A stretch of 64,000 nucleotides of DNA from Balanoglossus misakiensis (taxonomy: Eukaryota; Hemichordata): assembly GCA_040954595.2 (NCBI GenBank), contig CM082597.2, positions 868,001-932,000 on the forward strand, read 5' to 3'. The notes below the pieces were generated by a model. It ran no database searches. It was not told the origin of the DNA and worked only from the letters and a program-made list of their open reading frames with translations. Positions 10,801 to 20,544 of the stretch are shown here, one piece after another. A program made the translations under genes and the position numbers. Within the stretch, counting starts at the first letter, position 1, and the number at the start of each line of letters is the position of its first letter.

Positions 10801-11720
10801 ACGTCATCAGAAATGAAAGATTTCTTTAAAGGATTTCGTTCAGCTTTCATGCCAACAGAAGCTCTGCCGTATGCAAGAGAGACATTCTTCAAACTCTGCA
10901 AAGTTCTTCGGAGTACTGTTGGCTGCACCAAAGTTGAATCACTGGTTTTGAAGATGTATTTTGCATCCGGACAGTACTTGGCAACCCATCTGAAAATCGC
11001 AATCGCTTTTACGACACGGTTTTCTGTGACGTCGTGGAATCGTGCTTGAATGATGTCGCCGTGAGTGGCGCTCTCTCGCATAATGGCTGCCTCTGTCGTT
11101 CTCTTGTCGCTTCGACCAATCACAAACAAGAACACAACACGTGGATCCTCCACCATTGCCTTTCCCCACGTTTCCCTGACAACCGCTCTGTGATCGAAGT
11201 GATCAGGCATTGATGTGACGAGCGTTACAATGGCAACGTTGCTTCGATTACGACACACATCTTCTCGACTGATCACAAAGTCCGTGTGATACAAAATATC
11301 GGCGGAGATATTGTTCTGTGGCAACTTCCCTTCCCCTCGATTGGATAGAGCAATAATATCTAAGACAAGTCCTTCATGATACGGTTGTTTTTCTAAGTCA
11401 TTCAGGTAATCTCGCTCGATTGAATCTCTCTCTTTGATTTCGGTTTCTCTGTGTATTCCAGACGCACTTCTTTCTTCGGTGTTTTGAATGCCCACATCGG
11501 ATTTATTCGACGTTTCCCGAACATTGCCGACGATTTCCCTTCGTGTGTTCGGTATTCCTTTTGAAAGAATGCGTTTTCCGACGGTTACTTCTGTGTCTTT
11601 AAATAATGTTTTCTGAATATTATACATCAATATCGCGAAATTGAGTGCCAGTAACAGGTATATAAACCTCAAGGCGAGTCTGCTTTTCTTTGAGCGTGGG
11701 TTGAAGACCATCCTCTTCAT
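7881..11720 (-). CDS. Poly-GT31 protein 1: type II membrane protein with four tandem beta-1,3-glycosyltransferase modules, 1279 aa
   Basis: Single coding exon. The ATG at 11720 is chosen because it lies 10 nt after a strong acceptor (pyrimidine tract plus TTACAG, exon from 11730) and is followed at once by the membrane anchor; the longer open frame upstream has no ATG. Residues 15-35 are a signal anchor, implying a Golgi type II enzyme. Four GT31 (Galactosyl_T) modules lie at about 160-370, 440-640, 735-945 and 1015-1225. Module 3 is canonical: KVDSDVF (835-837 metal site), KWFTPTEAW, YPPYNDGHAY and WEDVYVG (about 920-926). Module 1 has SDS for DxD but keeps IEDIYIG. Module 2 has KVEDDV but VEETYLS. 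Module 4 has VSDDTF, then a CX4CXC insert, and no EDVYVG. Modules are preceded by an I[ND]xPxxC entry motif, as in single-domain beta-3-GalTs. Known family members add Gal, GlcNAc or GalNAc in beta-1,3 linkage from UDP-sugars; the sugar used here cannot be told. Confidence 0.92.
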   Translation of the reverse strand: MKRMVFNPRSKKSRLALRFIYLLLALNFAILMYNIQKTLFKDTEVTVGKRILSKGIPNTRREIVGNVRETSNKSDVGIQNTEERSASGIHRETEIKERDSIERDYLNDLEKQPYHEGLVLDIIALSNRGEGKLPQNNISADILYHTDFVISREDVCRNRSNVAIVTLVTSMPDHFDHRAVVRETWGKAMVEDPRVVFLFVIGRSDKRTTEAAIMRESATHGDIIQARFHDVTENRVVKAIAIFRWVAKYCPDAKYIFKTSDSTLVQPTVLRRTLQSLKNVSLAYGRASVGMKAERNPLKKSFISDDVWPHARYPTFLKYPTYIFTADTVRKLYVSALENALFPIEDIYIGILLDHLKAKLEDSALIDTSGETKFVCDLKDMLSVSYLTPSTIKRYWETVSQYENVCDAEEDEQVYFVHQQPVVYVQNPSDRCAQTALSGDVELLILVISSMENVAQRYAIRETWASSYQMKTSKAVTVFVTENTESKVAVLETKIENKHYGDIVVVNSPRSKDLMLTLAAMKWAQLFCQTARFVVKVEDDVLLFPTNLVDVIRVLPQSNIALGYVHDSGNQVVKRRGSEWEVGDKNMSGIGSYIDTHAYVFPSEVARAIVDTTHRVDSDDVEETYLSMVLTELDVRLVHHPGFDSHGQVRDICDLRHAITSRYMLHNNDMMYRYWRSVNEWSPFLCSDTKRRALNKFPLLLGSRDQKLAKTETHPNDYQYLINHPNRCTDVIDGSEKLTVLLGIISRASDVQVRHVIRSTWAKKFQHSGPIKMVSVFILGYDQRFQTIVEQEDSFHFDTIQADIKESYKNLTLKTISLLKWASSYCSNVHYVIKVDSDVFLNVGNMAELLMHAPRSSFYLGDPKVATQPIRQPRSKWFTPTEAWRDSTYPPYNDGHAYVMSMDVVLKAYEESLRSPTFPWEDVYVGALLANVGVAPTTHKGFDRRQIYQDTCALTKCLTSHGFDPMKMFFSWIRMEDCRERPSECQCLRGKTFSGLSWSTQNKRTSDGCLHRDQNNLFLLIVVMTSPIHYNNRKMARLSWTNTGEFVSGKRVDIVFLMGRSNDKNVHNFILNESSAEGDIIISDFEEKDHLNSFIRKRNFAIDWAFNCGAPEYLMIVSDDTFVHVENVVEFLTKQSVVLPPDMATAYHCVGSMCKCKTTGVKLSIVDNYSIESVSIVSRGALSKLYTNRVLFEADQTPNLVTQYQQAGISIRSSQALDYRGRNMYPHKGMCLLHEVLTSSKFAIYQFQVAHAFLNNLHQNCAKKDAHKIKALNSVVCTV

Positions 11721-11730
11721 GATCGTCTCT

Positions 11731-12823
11731 CTGTAAAAAAAGAGTACTTGGTTAGGTGAAATGACCCAGTTAAGCTCCAACGCAAAGCCGAACCATTTAC
11801 CATTTCATAAAATTAGGCTTACACTCATATTAACTCTGCAATTGGTCTGAAACTAGGGACAAATTGAGAGAAAAATACGCAAAAATAAAATTTGGCACCA
11901 GCATCTTGGCAGGAAAATTGTAGTCTCAAACTTGCCGTGCCAGACATAACCCCCCCCCCCCCCAGTGTAGACCATGGTCATCCCAGAACACTGACTACCT
12001 AGATTCAACACACACATGATCCAGACCAACCTTTAAACCCCCAACGCAAACACACCCTTATGACACAACAGTTATTGTTCCCCCGCTGCATGTACATGTC
12101 AAAACTCTACAACCATTCTCGGACTGCCTAACAACCTTGGCATCTAAACCCACGACCATTGACAGCTTTACAGAACATTCGTGGAGTAAACAGCTGGCCA
12201 CGATAGAGTGACGTCACCACTGACACACGAAATTGGTAATTTAAAATATCTAATTTGTCAATAGGCATAATTTCAATGCATTACGTTGGTAATACGAGTA
12301 TAGCAAATTATTACTCAATTTAAATTATTGCAAGAGTCATTAGACTACATTAGGGGTGATCTGTACAATCACGAGTTTTTGAGAAACAACTGGCTCTAGT
12401 TAATAAAAAACAATAAATCATTTTGATTAAAATTACTTCAATGGTTTGATTTGTAACGTTTGGTGTTCACCCTAACATTATTTAAGTTGTTCAATATAAT
12501 TTGATATCGGTTATCCAAAACATTCATGGTGTCTTCGAGCAATGTAACGTGAATGCATGGGTTTGCATTCAAATCCAGACCAACTACACGCTATATACGA
12601 CTAGCGTGGGACACAGCTTATATGAAATTTTACATTATTGTTATAATAAACGTACTTTACAATATTGTTGATAACAACGAAGATGTCTAGGTAGGTAATG
12701 TGTATGACAGTATTAGATAAATTGCGCTGAGTTTGTGTCCCTATATAGCACGTAGACATTCGGGCAGTTTATCCAACACTTCACATTTCGTACCTTTGAA
12801 GCTAGAAATAAAAGATATCTTAC
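11731..12823 (-). other. 5-prime UTR intron of poly-GT31 gene 1
   Basis: On the minus strand the donor is CAG|GTAAGA at 12824/12823 and the acceptor is TTTTTTTACAG at 11731, followed 10 nt later by the start codon. The intron contains a 14-nt C run (11950-11963). The upstream noncoding exon would run from about 12824 to the TATA-dependent start near 13045. Inferred from splice consensus only. Confidence 0.55.
11950..11963. repeat. Homopolymer run of 14 C
   Basis: Fourteen consecutive C on the plus strand, inside the inferred 5-prime UTR intron of poly-GT31 gene 1. Run length may be unreliable in an assembly. Confidence 0.9.
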
Positions 12824-13070
12824 CTGCGTGTATGACTGCGAGTCGACAATAAGTCCGGTTCCAAAGATCGTTTGCGTCGTCAAGTGCTAAAAGATCGTGG
12901 TAGTCAAGACGAGTCCAACCGATGCAGCTAGACCGCGAGATGTCAGCGGGAAAAAAGCGAAATGCTAGCGGTGACGCGGACTATAGCAATTTTCACCATA
13001 ATCAGTTATAATTTGGGCAATTTGGGTAAATTTGCTGGTGGTGCCTGTATAGCGGTGATGCGCGCTTTGG

Positions 13071-13078
13071 TATTTATA
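13071..13078 (-). promoter_or_regulatory. Candidate TATA box for poly-GT31 gene 1
   Basis: TATAAATA on the minus strand, about 245 nt upstream of the inferred noncoding-exon donor at 12823. A start site about 30 nt downstream (near 13045) would give a roughly 220-nt first exon. No strong Inr was seen, so this is tentative. Confidence 0.35.
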
Positions 13079-14137
13079 TCGCAATATCGCGGCGGCCAGG
13101 TCTTGAAAATCCAAGACTTTAATGTTACAAGAGCTTATCAGGATTGTAGGTACATCAGTGGATGATGCTGAGTTTGTTGTTTTGTTGTGTTTGTGTTTGT
13201 TGTTGTGTTTCCTGTAGTACATGTACATGTATGTCCAAACAGTCGTCGTAATTTGACGTAGAGGGCCACCCCCACTCCAAAAAAACACCGCATAATAAAA
13301 CATGACACTGTAGTGTGACGCACGATGACATGCTTGAAGGAGGATAAGAATAAATCACAAATGGTCCGATATCTTTTCGGTACACGAAAGTTTTCTAAAA
13401 CCTCAACTCGGATGACACAAGTTGCAGTGCCTCAAGCGTTAACAATATACATGCACGCAATGACCATATTGCCCGACCAGCAAATGCTCTCTGCCACATG
13501 GCCGCACGTGTTCCTATACTGTCAAATAAACTGTGGTGTAAATGTGGAGGTACTTACACCATATGGACACGTATTCTATTCCATTCATCAAAATAGCTCT
13601 GAATTACCGGCAGACTTCACATCCGCTCCGTTGAACGGTTTCGAATTCTACATGCAAATATGCATCACTATAAATAGCCATGGTGACTACAGCGCTGATG
13701 ACCAGACGTGGCAGACTCAATCAAATAACGGGAGAATTTGACGCGTTCTTGGTATATTTAATATAACATGCGCCTTAAAATGTAACACGTACAAATATGT
13801 GTGATCTTACAGGCCAAACGTCCATGCCTGTTGTTTTAAATTTGGTTCCTGCCTTTTCGCTTGAACAGAAATGGAACAACTACTTCTTTCAAGTCTCCCA
13901 CACACCTGTTGCATATCGCCTCAAGTCTTTCATTATCGCCTCAAGGGCCATAAATAACTCCGTCTACATAAACAGAACTTGAACTAAAGAGGCGATAATA
14001 CCAAGAGTGTTAACATTCCATTTTCACTGAACCCGTAAAGTATTCGATTGTTTCCATCATCCCTGAGGTCACTGGGGTCATAGTTTGTATCTGCTGTGAA
14101 AAGTGTTTCTCTTTGAGAATGTCGATCATGTGACTGT
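13079..14137. other. Intergenic between poly-GT31 genes 1 and 2
   Basis: This region should hold the upstream promoter of gene 1 and the 3-prime UTR of gene 2 (stop at 14138, minus). A minus-strand ATTAAA near 13756 is a possible poly(A) signal. A 138-codon plus-strand open frame at 13325-13741 shows no recognisable domain, and I do not call it a gene. Confidence 0.45.
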
Positions 14138-17100
14138 TCACATGACAACAGTGGTGCGACCAACGACGCAGACTTCAAATTCTTGTGGAGAATCTTTGTT
14201 CTCACAGTCAAAGAAATTGTTTTTATCACTGTAAAAATCATGACCTATCGCGTATATATCGTTACCAGCAAATGACCTCGATATAATGACGTCATGCAGA
14301 TCACATATATTAACATTTTCGACCCTTTCACGTTGAAATAGAACATTTTTGAAAGGGTCAAATGCAGCCGAACTTTGAACCCTGACCCCTTCCTCTAACA
14401 GTGCCCTCTCTATATCGACAGACTCCTTTATTCTTTCAGATATTTTCCCCAGTGCATTTTGTGACAGGAGGTTTATAAAATTAAATACCGATTTTTGTGA
14501 TGGATTATGTGGGTCGTGATTTACTGGGGCACAAGAACAGCTATCTCCAGAACAAGTATACGCAAAATCAGTAGAGTCTTCAAAATGGCGGCGCTGTTCC
14601 AGAAACCTCACCAGATTCTGGAGATGAACAAAGACGTCATCACGCACTTGAAGGACTACTTTCGCACGCTCGCAGAATGTCCGCGCCCATCTTAAAGAAA
14701 ATGTGGTCTTTTGTGTCTCTTGTATTTTGTAATCAACAACAGATGCTTGGATGATGTCTTGGTGAACAAAATGTTCGTTGATGATGAACTTTTGAGAAAT
14801 TGAATCTGATGCCTTTCCCATCGAGAACATTATTTCGATTCGCCTGTCATCAATGACGTCATAGTTTGCCCAGGTGAGGCGGATGAATTTTCGTTTGTCA
14901 TAGTTCTTCGGCACGGTGCTCACGATTACCAAAATGTCGATGTCTTTTCCACTGAAACAAACAGTGGGGTTGTTCAATGTAAGATCTAACTCAAACTCTT
15001 CCATCTTTTGATATTTTTCTTCCGTAATCCGTAACGTGTTTGCACTTATTTCCGCCAATGGCGTTAGTCGTGTTGGAAACGGTTTAATTACGTACTTGCT
15101 GCCAAAAGACTTGTCGCTTGGACATTGGCAATAAGCAGAGTCACTATTACACGCAACATAACGATTCCAGTTTTCAAGAAGAGCGCGTGGTTCGAAATCG
15201 TGCGACGACAGACGTGACTGAAAACCGCATGGGGTCCTAGTTAGTCGGTTAACATTGTCGAAAGCGAAATGAGGGAAGGGGAAAATTGAGAGGCGGGAGA
15301 GTAAGGCCCCCATGAACACATCCTCCCATGGGAAGAGAGAGATAGTGAGCGCCGCGTGGTAACTTATGCTTGCAACGTCAGACGACAATATGTAAACCTG
15401 TCCGGAGTTGTAAGGAGGGTAAGTTGCATATGGCCACGCCTCCTCGGGGGTGAACCATTTGTTCTGAGGCTCTCGAAACGGACGACTGCCGATCCGACTA
15501 TCGCCGAGGTAGAACGACTCTCTCGGGGCTGTGCTCAGCAGAGTAACTATATTTGGCCAATTGATGAAAACGTCATCGTCAACTTTGATGACGTAGTCCG
15601 CACGATCACAACATACGGTAGCCCATTTCATCAAGGCAACTGTCTTCCAAGTCAAGTTTCCATACGTATCGTCGAAATCTCCTTGAATGATGTCGTCATA
15701 TTCGGCGCTCTCCGCCTCGACTTGGCGCTGTACTGACGGAAGTTGTGGCTTACCGACGAAAAACAATATGATGATTTTACTGTGTGTTATTGACGATAGA
15801 TAAGCAGGATCGGCCCAGGTTTTTCTGATAGCCATTCTGTGTTGGCTGTGAGCGGGCGCTGTCATCACACCCGCGAGGATATTGAGTGTTCTAGTTGTTG
15901 AGTTTGAATTCGTGTGCATCCGAAAGTCAGTTCTGCACCTGCCTGGTCGAGAAATCAGAAAATCAAAATCGTGGCGGTAAGGAGAATCGCGCTTCGGCGG
16001 TTCCTTGCCGAGCACTCCTCGCAACACCAGCAACGACCGAGAGATATCGTTCAGGAACATTCCGCCAACTTTTGAATCGCATGTCTGGTAATCGGCCCAT
16101 TCACGAATCCCTCTCCAAGAGCGGAACATAATTTTCTCGCTGACCGGACTTACAGAATATAATTGATTAAGGAGGCAAATCCGCATTCCGTTGTAATATG
16201 TTTGGAACAGGTGGCTATTTTTCGGTTCAATTCTAGCAGAAAACAACAGCATTCCAAGATACGCGTCTGTCGAAATTTCCCAAAATTCATTTTTGGCAAA
16301 TTGTCGAACGACAGACGAGACCACGTCGGCGGAAATGACGTAGGCACCTGGAATCGGATATGGCGGAAGAAAGTCAAATCTCCATTTGTGTTTGCTCAAG
16401 AAACCAGACTGCATTGCATTCCGACTTGGTGTGCTATTGTTGCTGATCGAGCCAAGGACAAATCGGGTTCTCGGTGAAGTGTTCAGGAACTGAACCACGT
16501 TGGAAATATGTATAAAGGTGTCGTCCCTCGCTACTAACACGTACGTCACATTCGGACAAAAATCTGTTGACCATTTTAGCGCTGTCATCAGTTTCAAAGT
16601 TTCGTTTCTCGCGTTCCTGTCAGAAAGGTTCAGCATCAACATATCTCCATGGTAACTGCTCTCCGCTTTCAAATTAGTGCCATTTCGGAGATTTTCTGGC
16701 ACGGCTACTACAAACAGCCGGCTCACAGGTCGACCATAGACGACAAAGAGACCGCCCCATGTCTGCCGAATGGTATTTCGTCTGTCGTGACGCGTCGGGT
16801 CTGACATGATCAACATATGAACGAAAGGACTGTCGCTGACGTCATCATCAGATTGATGAAAACATGCGTATGGCGAGTTTCTCAGGAAGACAACATTATG
16901 AGCAACTTCCACGCCGTCTTGGCTCACCAGAAATGTCACTTTGCTTGAATTAACCAGTTTACAGAATGTAGACGAAAACTTCCAAAATCTGATCCAGTCG
17001 CGGTGGACTGCGTCCAGCGATTGGCCAGTCAGTGTCAGCTTGTCCACGTATTTACAGAAATCCACAGGTGCTTTGACCTCAAAGCCAACATGCGAGGAAA

Positions 17101-18010
17101 TCAAAACGCCAGCGTCTTGCGCCAATTTATCCAAGGCGAATCGATCAGGAACAGAACATTTCAATCTGGCCCGAGTGGACAACAGTGATTTGATGACGTC
17201 ACGGGACACCAGTAAATGCCCGTATGAATTAAATGGAGTGTTTGTTGCGTTGACAACGAAGATGGAATGTCTTGACACGTGACCTAAATTCTGTTTCCTT
17301 GTAAGTTCACCTCGGACATACACACCCCTTTCATTGATGGTATTAATAAATCGTGCCAAGTTGTCTTGCATGACGGCGCTTTGGTTGTCCACAAGTAGCA
17401 AATATCTGGCGCCTTCACACTCCCTTTCGATCCAATGAAATATTGCCATCACTGCACCGTACCTGTCGTTCTGGTAATAAACTACATCTGTGGTGTTATC
17501 GTTCTCCAACGTTGGCGTGACCTCAACAGCGAGATCTTCAGGGACAAAATTTATCAAACGAACAGAGTATTTACCGTGGTCTTTGTTCTCCCAATAATTA
17601 TCAGGGGTTCTGATTATCTGTCGGTTCGCGATGTTCCCAACTTGTGATAAGACAGCAACGACCAGAAGGGGGGTTCCCACTGAGCGTCCGCACAAATGTT
17701 CGGTGCTCAAACGGTGATGATATAGAACACTACGTGTTTCCGTTCCCTGGTCAACGCTGTCTGTAGCGGCCACTTCAGATTTGGGTCTGGTACCCACCTT
17801 TGCTCCAGTCTGCCGCAAGCTTCCAAGGAAACGCCCTAGTTGACTCTGGCCATCGATGTCCGGTGTGTTCTGCCGCAGTGTCAATAGCACGGACCGAGCA
17901 GACCATTTCGCCTCTCCGAAATTCAGTCGATAAAACAAAAGTAACGAGTTCAGAATGAAAACCACACTGGCGAGTATTATCACTCGACGGAGAACGACAT
18001 GCCTAGCCAT
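14138..18010 (-). CDS. Poly-GT31 protein 2: type II membrane protein with four tandem GT31 modules, 1290 aa
   Basis: Single coding exon. The ATG at 18010 is the first in frame and directly precedes the anchor (about residues 8-28, VILASVVFILNSLLLFY). Modules lie at about 115-310, 396-600, 709-920 and 1024-1225. Module 3 is canonical: RMAIRKTW, DDIIQGDFDDTYGNLTWKT, KVDDDVF (811-813), KWFTPEEAW, YPPYNSGQVY and WEDVFMG (about 895-901). Module 1 is strongly degraded (VDNQS in place of DxD, no acidic EDV motif). Module 2 has ARDDTF and STDAYLG. Module 4 has VRDDVF, then a CX4CXC insert, and lacks EDVYVG. Modules 3 and 4 match those of the gene at 7881-11720 feature for feature, including a CQC linker, so the two are tandem duplicates in the same orientation. 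Expected Golgi lumenal glycosyltransferase using a UDP-sugar; donor and acceptor unknown. An acceptor-like CCAG lies about 40 nt upstream of the ATG, so a 5-prime UTR intron is possible here too. Confidence 0.92.
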   Translation of the reverse strand: MARHVVLRRVIILASVVFILNSLLLFYRLNFGEAKWSARSVLLTLRQNTPDIDGQSQLGRFLGSLRQTGAKVGTRPKSEVAATDSVDQGTETRSVLYHHRLSTEHLCGRSVGTPLLVVAVLSQVGNIANRQIIRTPDNYWENKDHGKYSVRLINFVPEDLAVEVTPTLENDNTTDVVYYQNDRYGAVMAIFHWIERECEGARYLLLVDNQSAVMQDNLARFINTINERGVYVRGELTRKQNLGHVSRHSIFVVNATNTPFNSYGHLLVSRDVIKSLLSTRARLKCSVPDRFALDKLAQDAGVLISSHVGFEVKAPVDFCKYVDKLTLTGQSLDAVHRDWIRFWKFSSTFCKLVNSSKVTFLVSQDGVEVAHNVVFLRNSPYACFHQSDDDVSDSPFVHMLIMSDPTRHDRRNTIRQTWGGLFVVYGRPVSRLFVVAVPENLRNGTNLKAESSYHGDMLMLNLSDRNARNETLKLMTALKWSTDFCPNVTYVLVARDDTFIHISNVVQFLNTSPRTRFVLGSISNNSTPSRNAMQSGFLSKHKWRFDFLPPYPIPGAYVISADVVSSVVRQFAKNEFWEISTDAYLGMLLFSARIEPKNSHLFQTYYNGMRICLLNQLYSVSPVSEKIMFRSWRGIREWADYQTCDSKVGGMFLNDISRSLLVLRGVLGKEPPKRDSPYRHDFDFLISRPGRCRTDFRMHTNSNSTTRTLNILAGVMTAPAHSQHRMAIRKTWADPAYLSSITHSKIIILFFVGKPQLPSVQRQVEAESAEYDDIIQGDFDDTYGNLTWKTVALMKWATVCCDRADYVIKVDDDVFINWPNIVTLLSTAPRESFYLGDSRIGSRPFREPQNKWFTPEEAWPYATYPPYNSGQVYILSSDVASISYHAALTISLFPWEDVFMGALLSRLSIFPFPHFAFDNVNRLTRTPCGFQSRLSSHDFEPRALLENWNRYVACNSDSAYCQCPSDKSFGSKYVIKPFPTRLTPLAEISANTLRITEEKYQKMEEFELDLTLNNPTVCFSGKDIDILVIVSTVPKNYDKRKFIRLTWANYDVIDDRRIEIMFSMGKASDSISQKFIINEHFVHQDIIQASVVDYKIQETQKTTFSLRWARTFCERAKVVLQVRDDVFVHLQNLVRFLEQRRHFEDSTDFAYTCSGDSCSCAPVNHDPHNPSQKSVFNFINLLSQNALGKISERIKESVDIERALLEEGVRVQSSAAFDPFKNVLFQRERVENVNICDLHDVIISRSFAGNDIYAIGHDFYSDKNNFFDCENKDSPQEFEVCVVGRTTVVM

Positions 18011-20544
18011 AGTCGTTTGTGAAAAATGTTTCCCACGGCGTGCAGGTTCGCTGGTCACAAAGAAAAGGGACGTCGGTGGTTAAAATTCATCAGTGGTCCG
18101 AGTTTCCTCATCCTGGTCCCCTCTGTCTAGTTGCCATGGTTATATCCACCTTAGAATGGCGAGGGTGATACGCAGGCGCTCCACAAAGCAGCAAAGTCTG
18201 ACTGTTGCAGATGCGCGTGCTCCCAAAATCTACCAGCGCCGATTCTGTCAAACTGAATGATTTCTTCAAAACAACCTTTGCCCGTAGCGGTCATGATTTA
18301 TCACGTTTACACACAAACACTATTTTCCGGGTGAATGGGCTTCCTAACAACTGTTCAATGTTTTCGTTTCCAATAAACACATTGGAGGATATGTCAGATA
18401 TTATGGCAAATTAACTATCATTACACAAGCGTAGTTTAAAGTGGCACCACGTGACCATCAGAGGGATTTCATTTACATATTTATGACGTCAGCAAGCATT
18501 CACCAACATTCAATAAACGTGGCAACATAATTTCAGCATATAAACATCGCAGGGGATGTGTAATGCTATGAAAGTTGTGTTTGCTAATAAATCTAGCAAA
18601 TTGTTGATGGCATGCTCTACAGTTATACATTCAAGAGTGAACGTTTAATTTATTTGGTACGACTGAAAATAAATAACTGCCAATTTATGCAATAAATATC
18701 CAGTAGGATTACGCCAATCATTTATCCACGCTTTTAAATCCATATGCTCACAGTCTGTTCAGTGTGTGAGTAACAAGAATGAGATTACAATGCACTGAAC
18801 ACGAAATGATTCGCGATTCAGTGTAACAAGAGAAGCGATAGAATTTGACATACGGTCTACCATGTTTGGGGAATCACTAGCTACAAAACGAAAAGGAAGC
18901 TTGATAAGTCCACTTGCCTCGCCTTAAATATACTAACTTGTAGCTCGCTCTGGTACATGTGGCAAACACATTGATCAATTTTGAAATGCAGAATGATTTG
19001 TGGCCAATGTCAATATTTGCCAGTTTAAAACGAGGAGGTGCGGACACGCTCCGATTTCCTCATTGATAAATGTTTAAAGTTGTCGAGGGTTTGTTTTATA
19101 TATACGCAAGGCTCTGGGTAAACCATGATTTCGAAAATCTGTGATCGCAAAGGGTGGTGAAGTTACCGTGCGGACCATACAAGGGCGCCATCATGTGCCA
19201 ACTTTTCAAAGCAGGTTTGAACTTTTGTCTTGCTTTGTTTTGGTAGCTACACACAGCCCTTTGGTTGATCATTTGTGTTTCGAGTTTTTCTGACCTTTAG
19301 ATGAACAGCTGTAGCATGAAAAGGTCTTTGAATTTACTGCATGCTTTTGTGGGGAACTTTGACATTCAAATCGATGGATCGATACATCAGTGCGGGTCAG
19401 CTGAAAGTCACTGGCCTTAATTATGATGCAAGCAATTTACTGCTTCTCATAAACCGTATCACATAAACACAACGAAACAAAACATTTCGGGCTGACGAAA
19501 CAATCAAGGGGAAAAGTTGTCGATTTTGCGGCCAATATAATGGAGTGGACATCTTGAAAGATAACTTGCTTGTTGTCACTTGTCTACATGTATAAAGGAC
19601 GGCGGGAATGTACCAGCTGACAACGCAATTAGCATATAGTAAGGCGATCAATAATCGTCAAGTTTTGGACTTGTTCACAGAGACCCTTTTCATCCTCACC
19701 AGGTCAAAGTTCACGACTTCAGAAGAAACATAGAGTGCTAGCAAAGCATTGAAACTGTCTGAGACAGGACTGGATTGTCCGTTTGCTACGTTCTGTACAA
19801 TTTCAACGCGAAAAAGGGCACGCAACGGTTGGTATGGTAACAAGAGCGCGACCTCACTACCCTCGGTGACGTCATTCACGATTAACTGCTGAAGACAGAA
19901 GTAAGTTTCTACATTCAGTTTTTCTAAATGAATAGTTCTACCACTTCTAAAATTCACATTCTTCCCTGCATATTATCACTGAGCTGAAGTCAGGCACTAG
20001 ATATGCAATGGAATTGGCATGGCAACGAGTTGCGGTTTTAGACGCATGCAATAAGTTCCAACAGACAATAGACTTAATATATTCAGTGCGTAATTGTGTT
20101 TAATTAACATTTTACAGCTCTTCTATCGCGACTGCACCAAGGTCACTCCAATTGACTTAGTGGTCCTTTTTTAAACATGTACAATTTTGAATAGCATTTC
20201 GAAATTGCCCTGTGGTCGTCGAGTCACAGTCAGCAGTAAAAATTGGAAGATTTCATCCCGGTTTAAAAGTTTCTAGATGTAGTGAGTCACTTCATTCAGT
20301 GGCATACCTACCGGTACCGATTACGCTATTTCATAATGGCCGGGAAGTAAACTCAAAACTACGAGCGGATTACTGAGATCAAATTGGCGTTTTTAACACT
20401 GGCGTAGTCTTACTCTAGTATACGGCGCGCGTATGAATATAATAATAACTTTATGAATACATTTCCATTCACTGACAGGCACTTGGATCAATCCGCGATG
20501 AAGATGCAAAAAAAGTAGAGCCTAACATCTCTTCACATATAACT
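18011..20544. other. Intergenic between divergently oriented poly-GT31 genes 2 and 3
   Basis: About 2.5 kb separating a leftward gene (start 18010) and a rightward gene (start 20545), so both promoters should be here. Two perfect TGACGTCA octamers lie at 18484-18491 and 19867-19874. The only coding-like stretch is the orphan minus-strand frame around 19698-19957, listed separately. Confidence 0.5.
19698..19957 (-). pseudogene. Orphan exon-like open frame, unrecognised (low confidence)
   Basis: A minus-strand frame open for about 99 codons has protein-like composition (mixed hydrophobic and polar, for example SEVALLLPYQPLRALF and SFNALLALYVSS). It is flanked by an AG (ATGCAG near 19968) and a possible donor (CTG|GTGAGG near 19698). 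No family is recognised and no partner exons were found. It could be an exon of a decayed gene, an exon of an unseen gene, or chance. Confidence 0.2.

Noticed and set aside
10939-11169. Minus-strand 76-codon frame inside poly-GT31 gene 1
   Set aside because: Alternate-frame shadow of the long coding sequence.
11721-11780. Upstream extension of poly-GT31 protein 1
   Set aside because: It begins with TTG and lies across a strong splice acceptor, so it is intron sequence.
13325-13741. 138-codon plus-strand open frame
   Set aside because: No domain resemblance and no promoter or splice context. It lies between two tandem genes, and chance frames of this size are common in this window.
18011-18058. 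Upstream extension of poly-GT31 protein 2
   Set aside because: The extra 16 codons begin with GTG. The first ATG (18010) sits just ahead of the membrane anchor.
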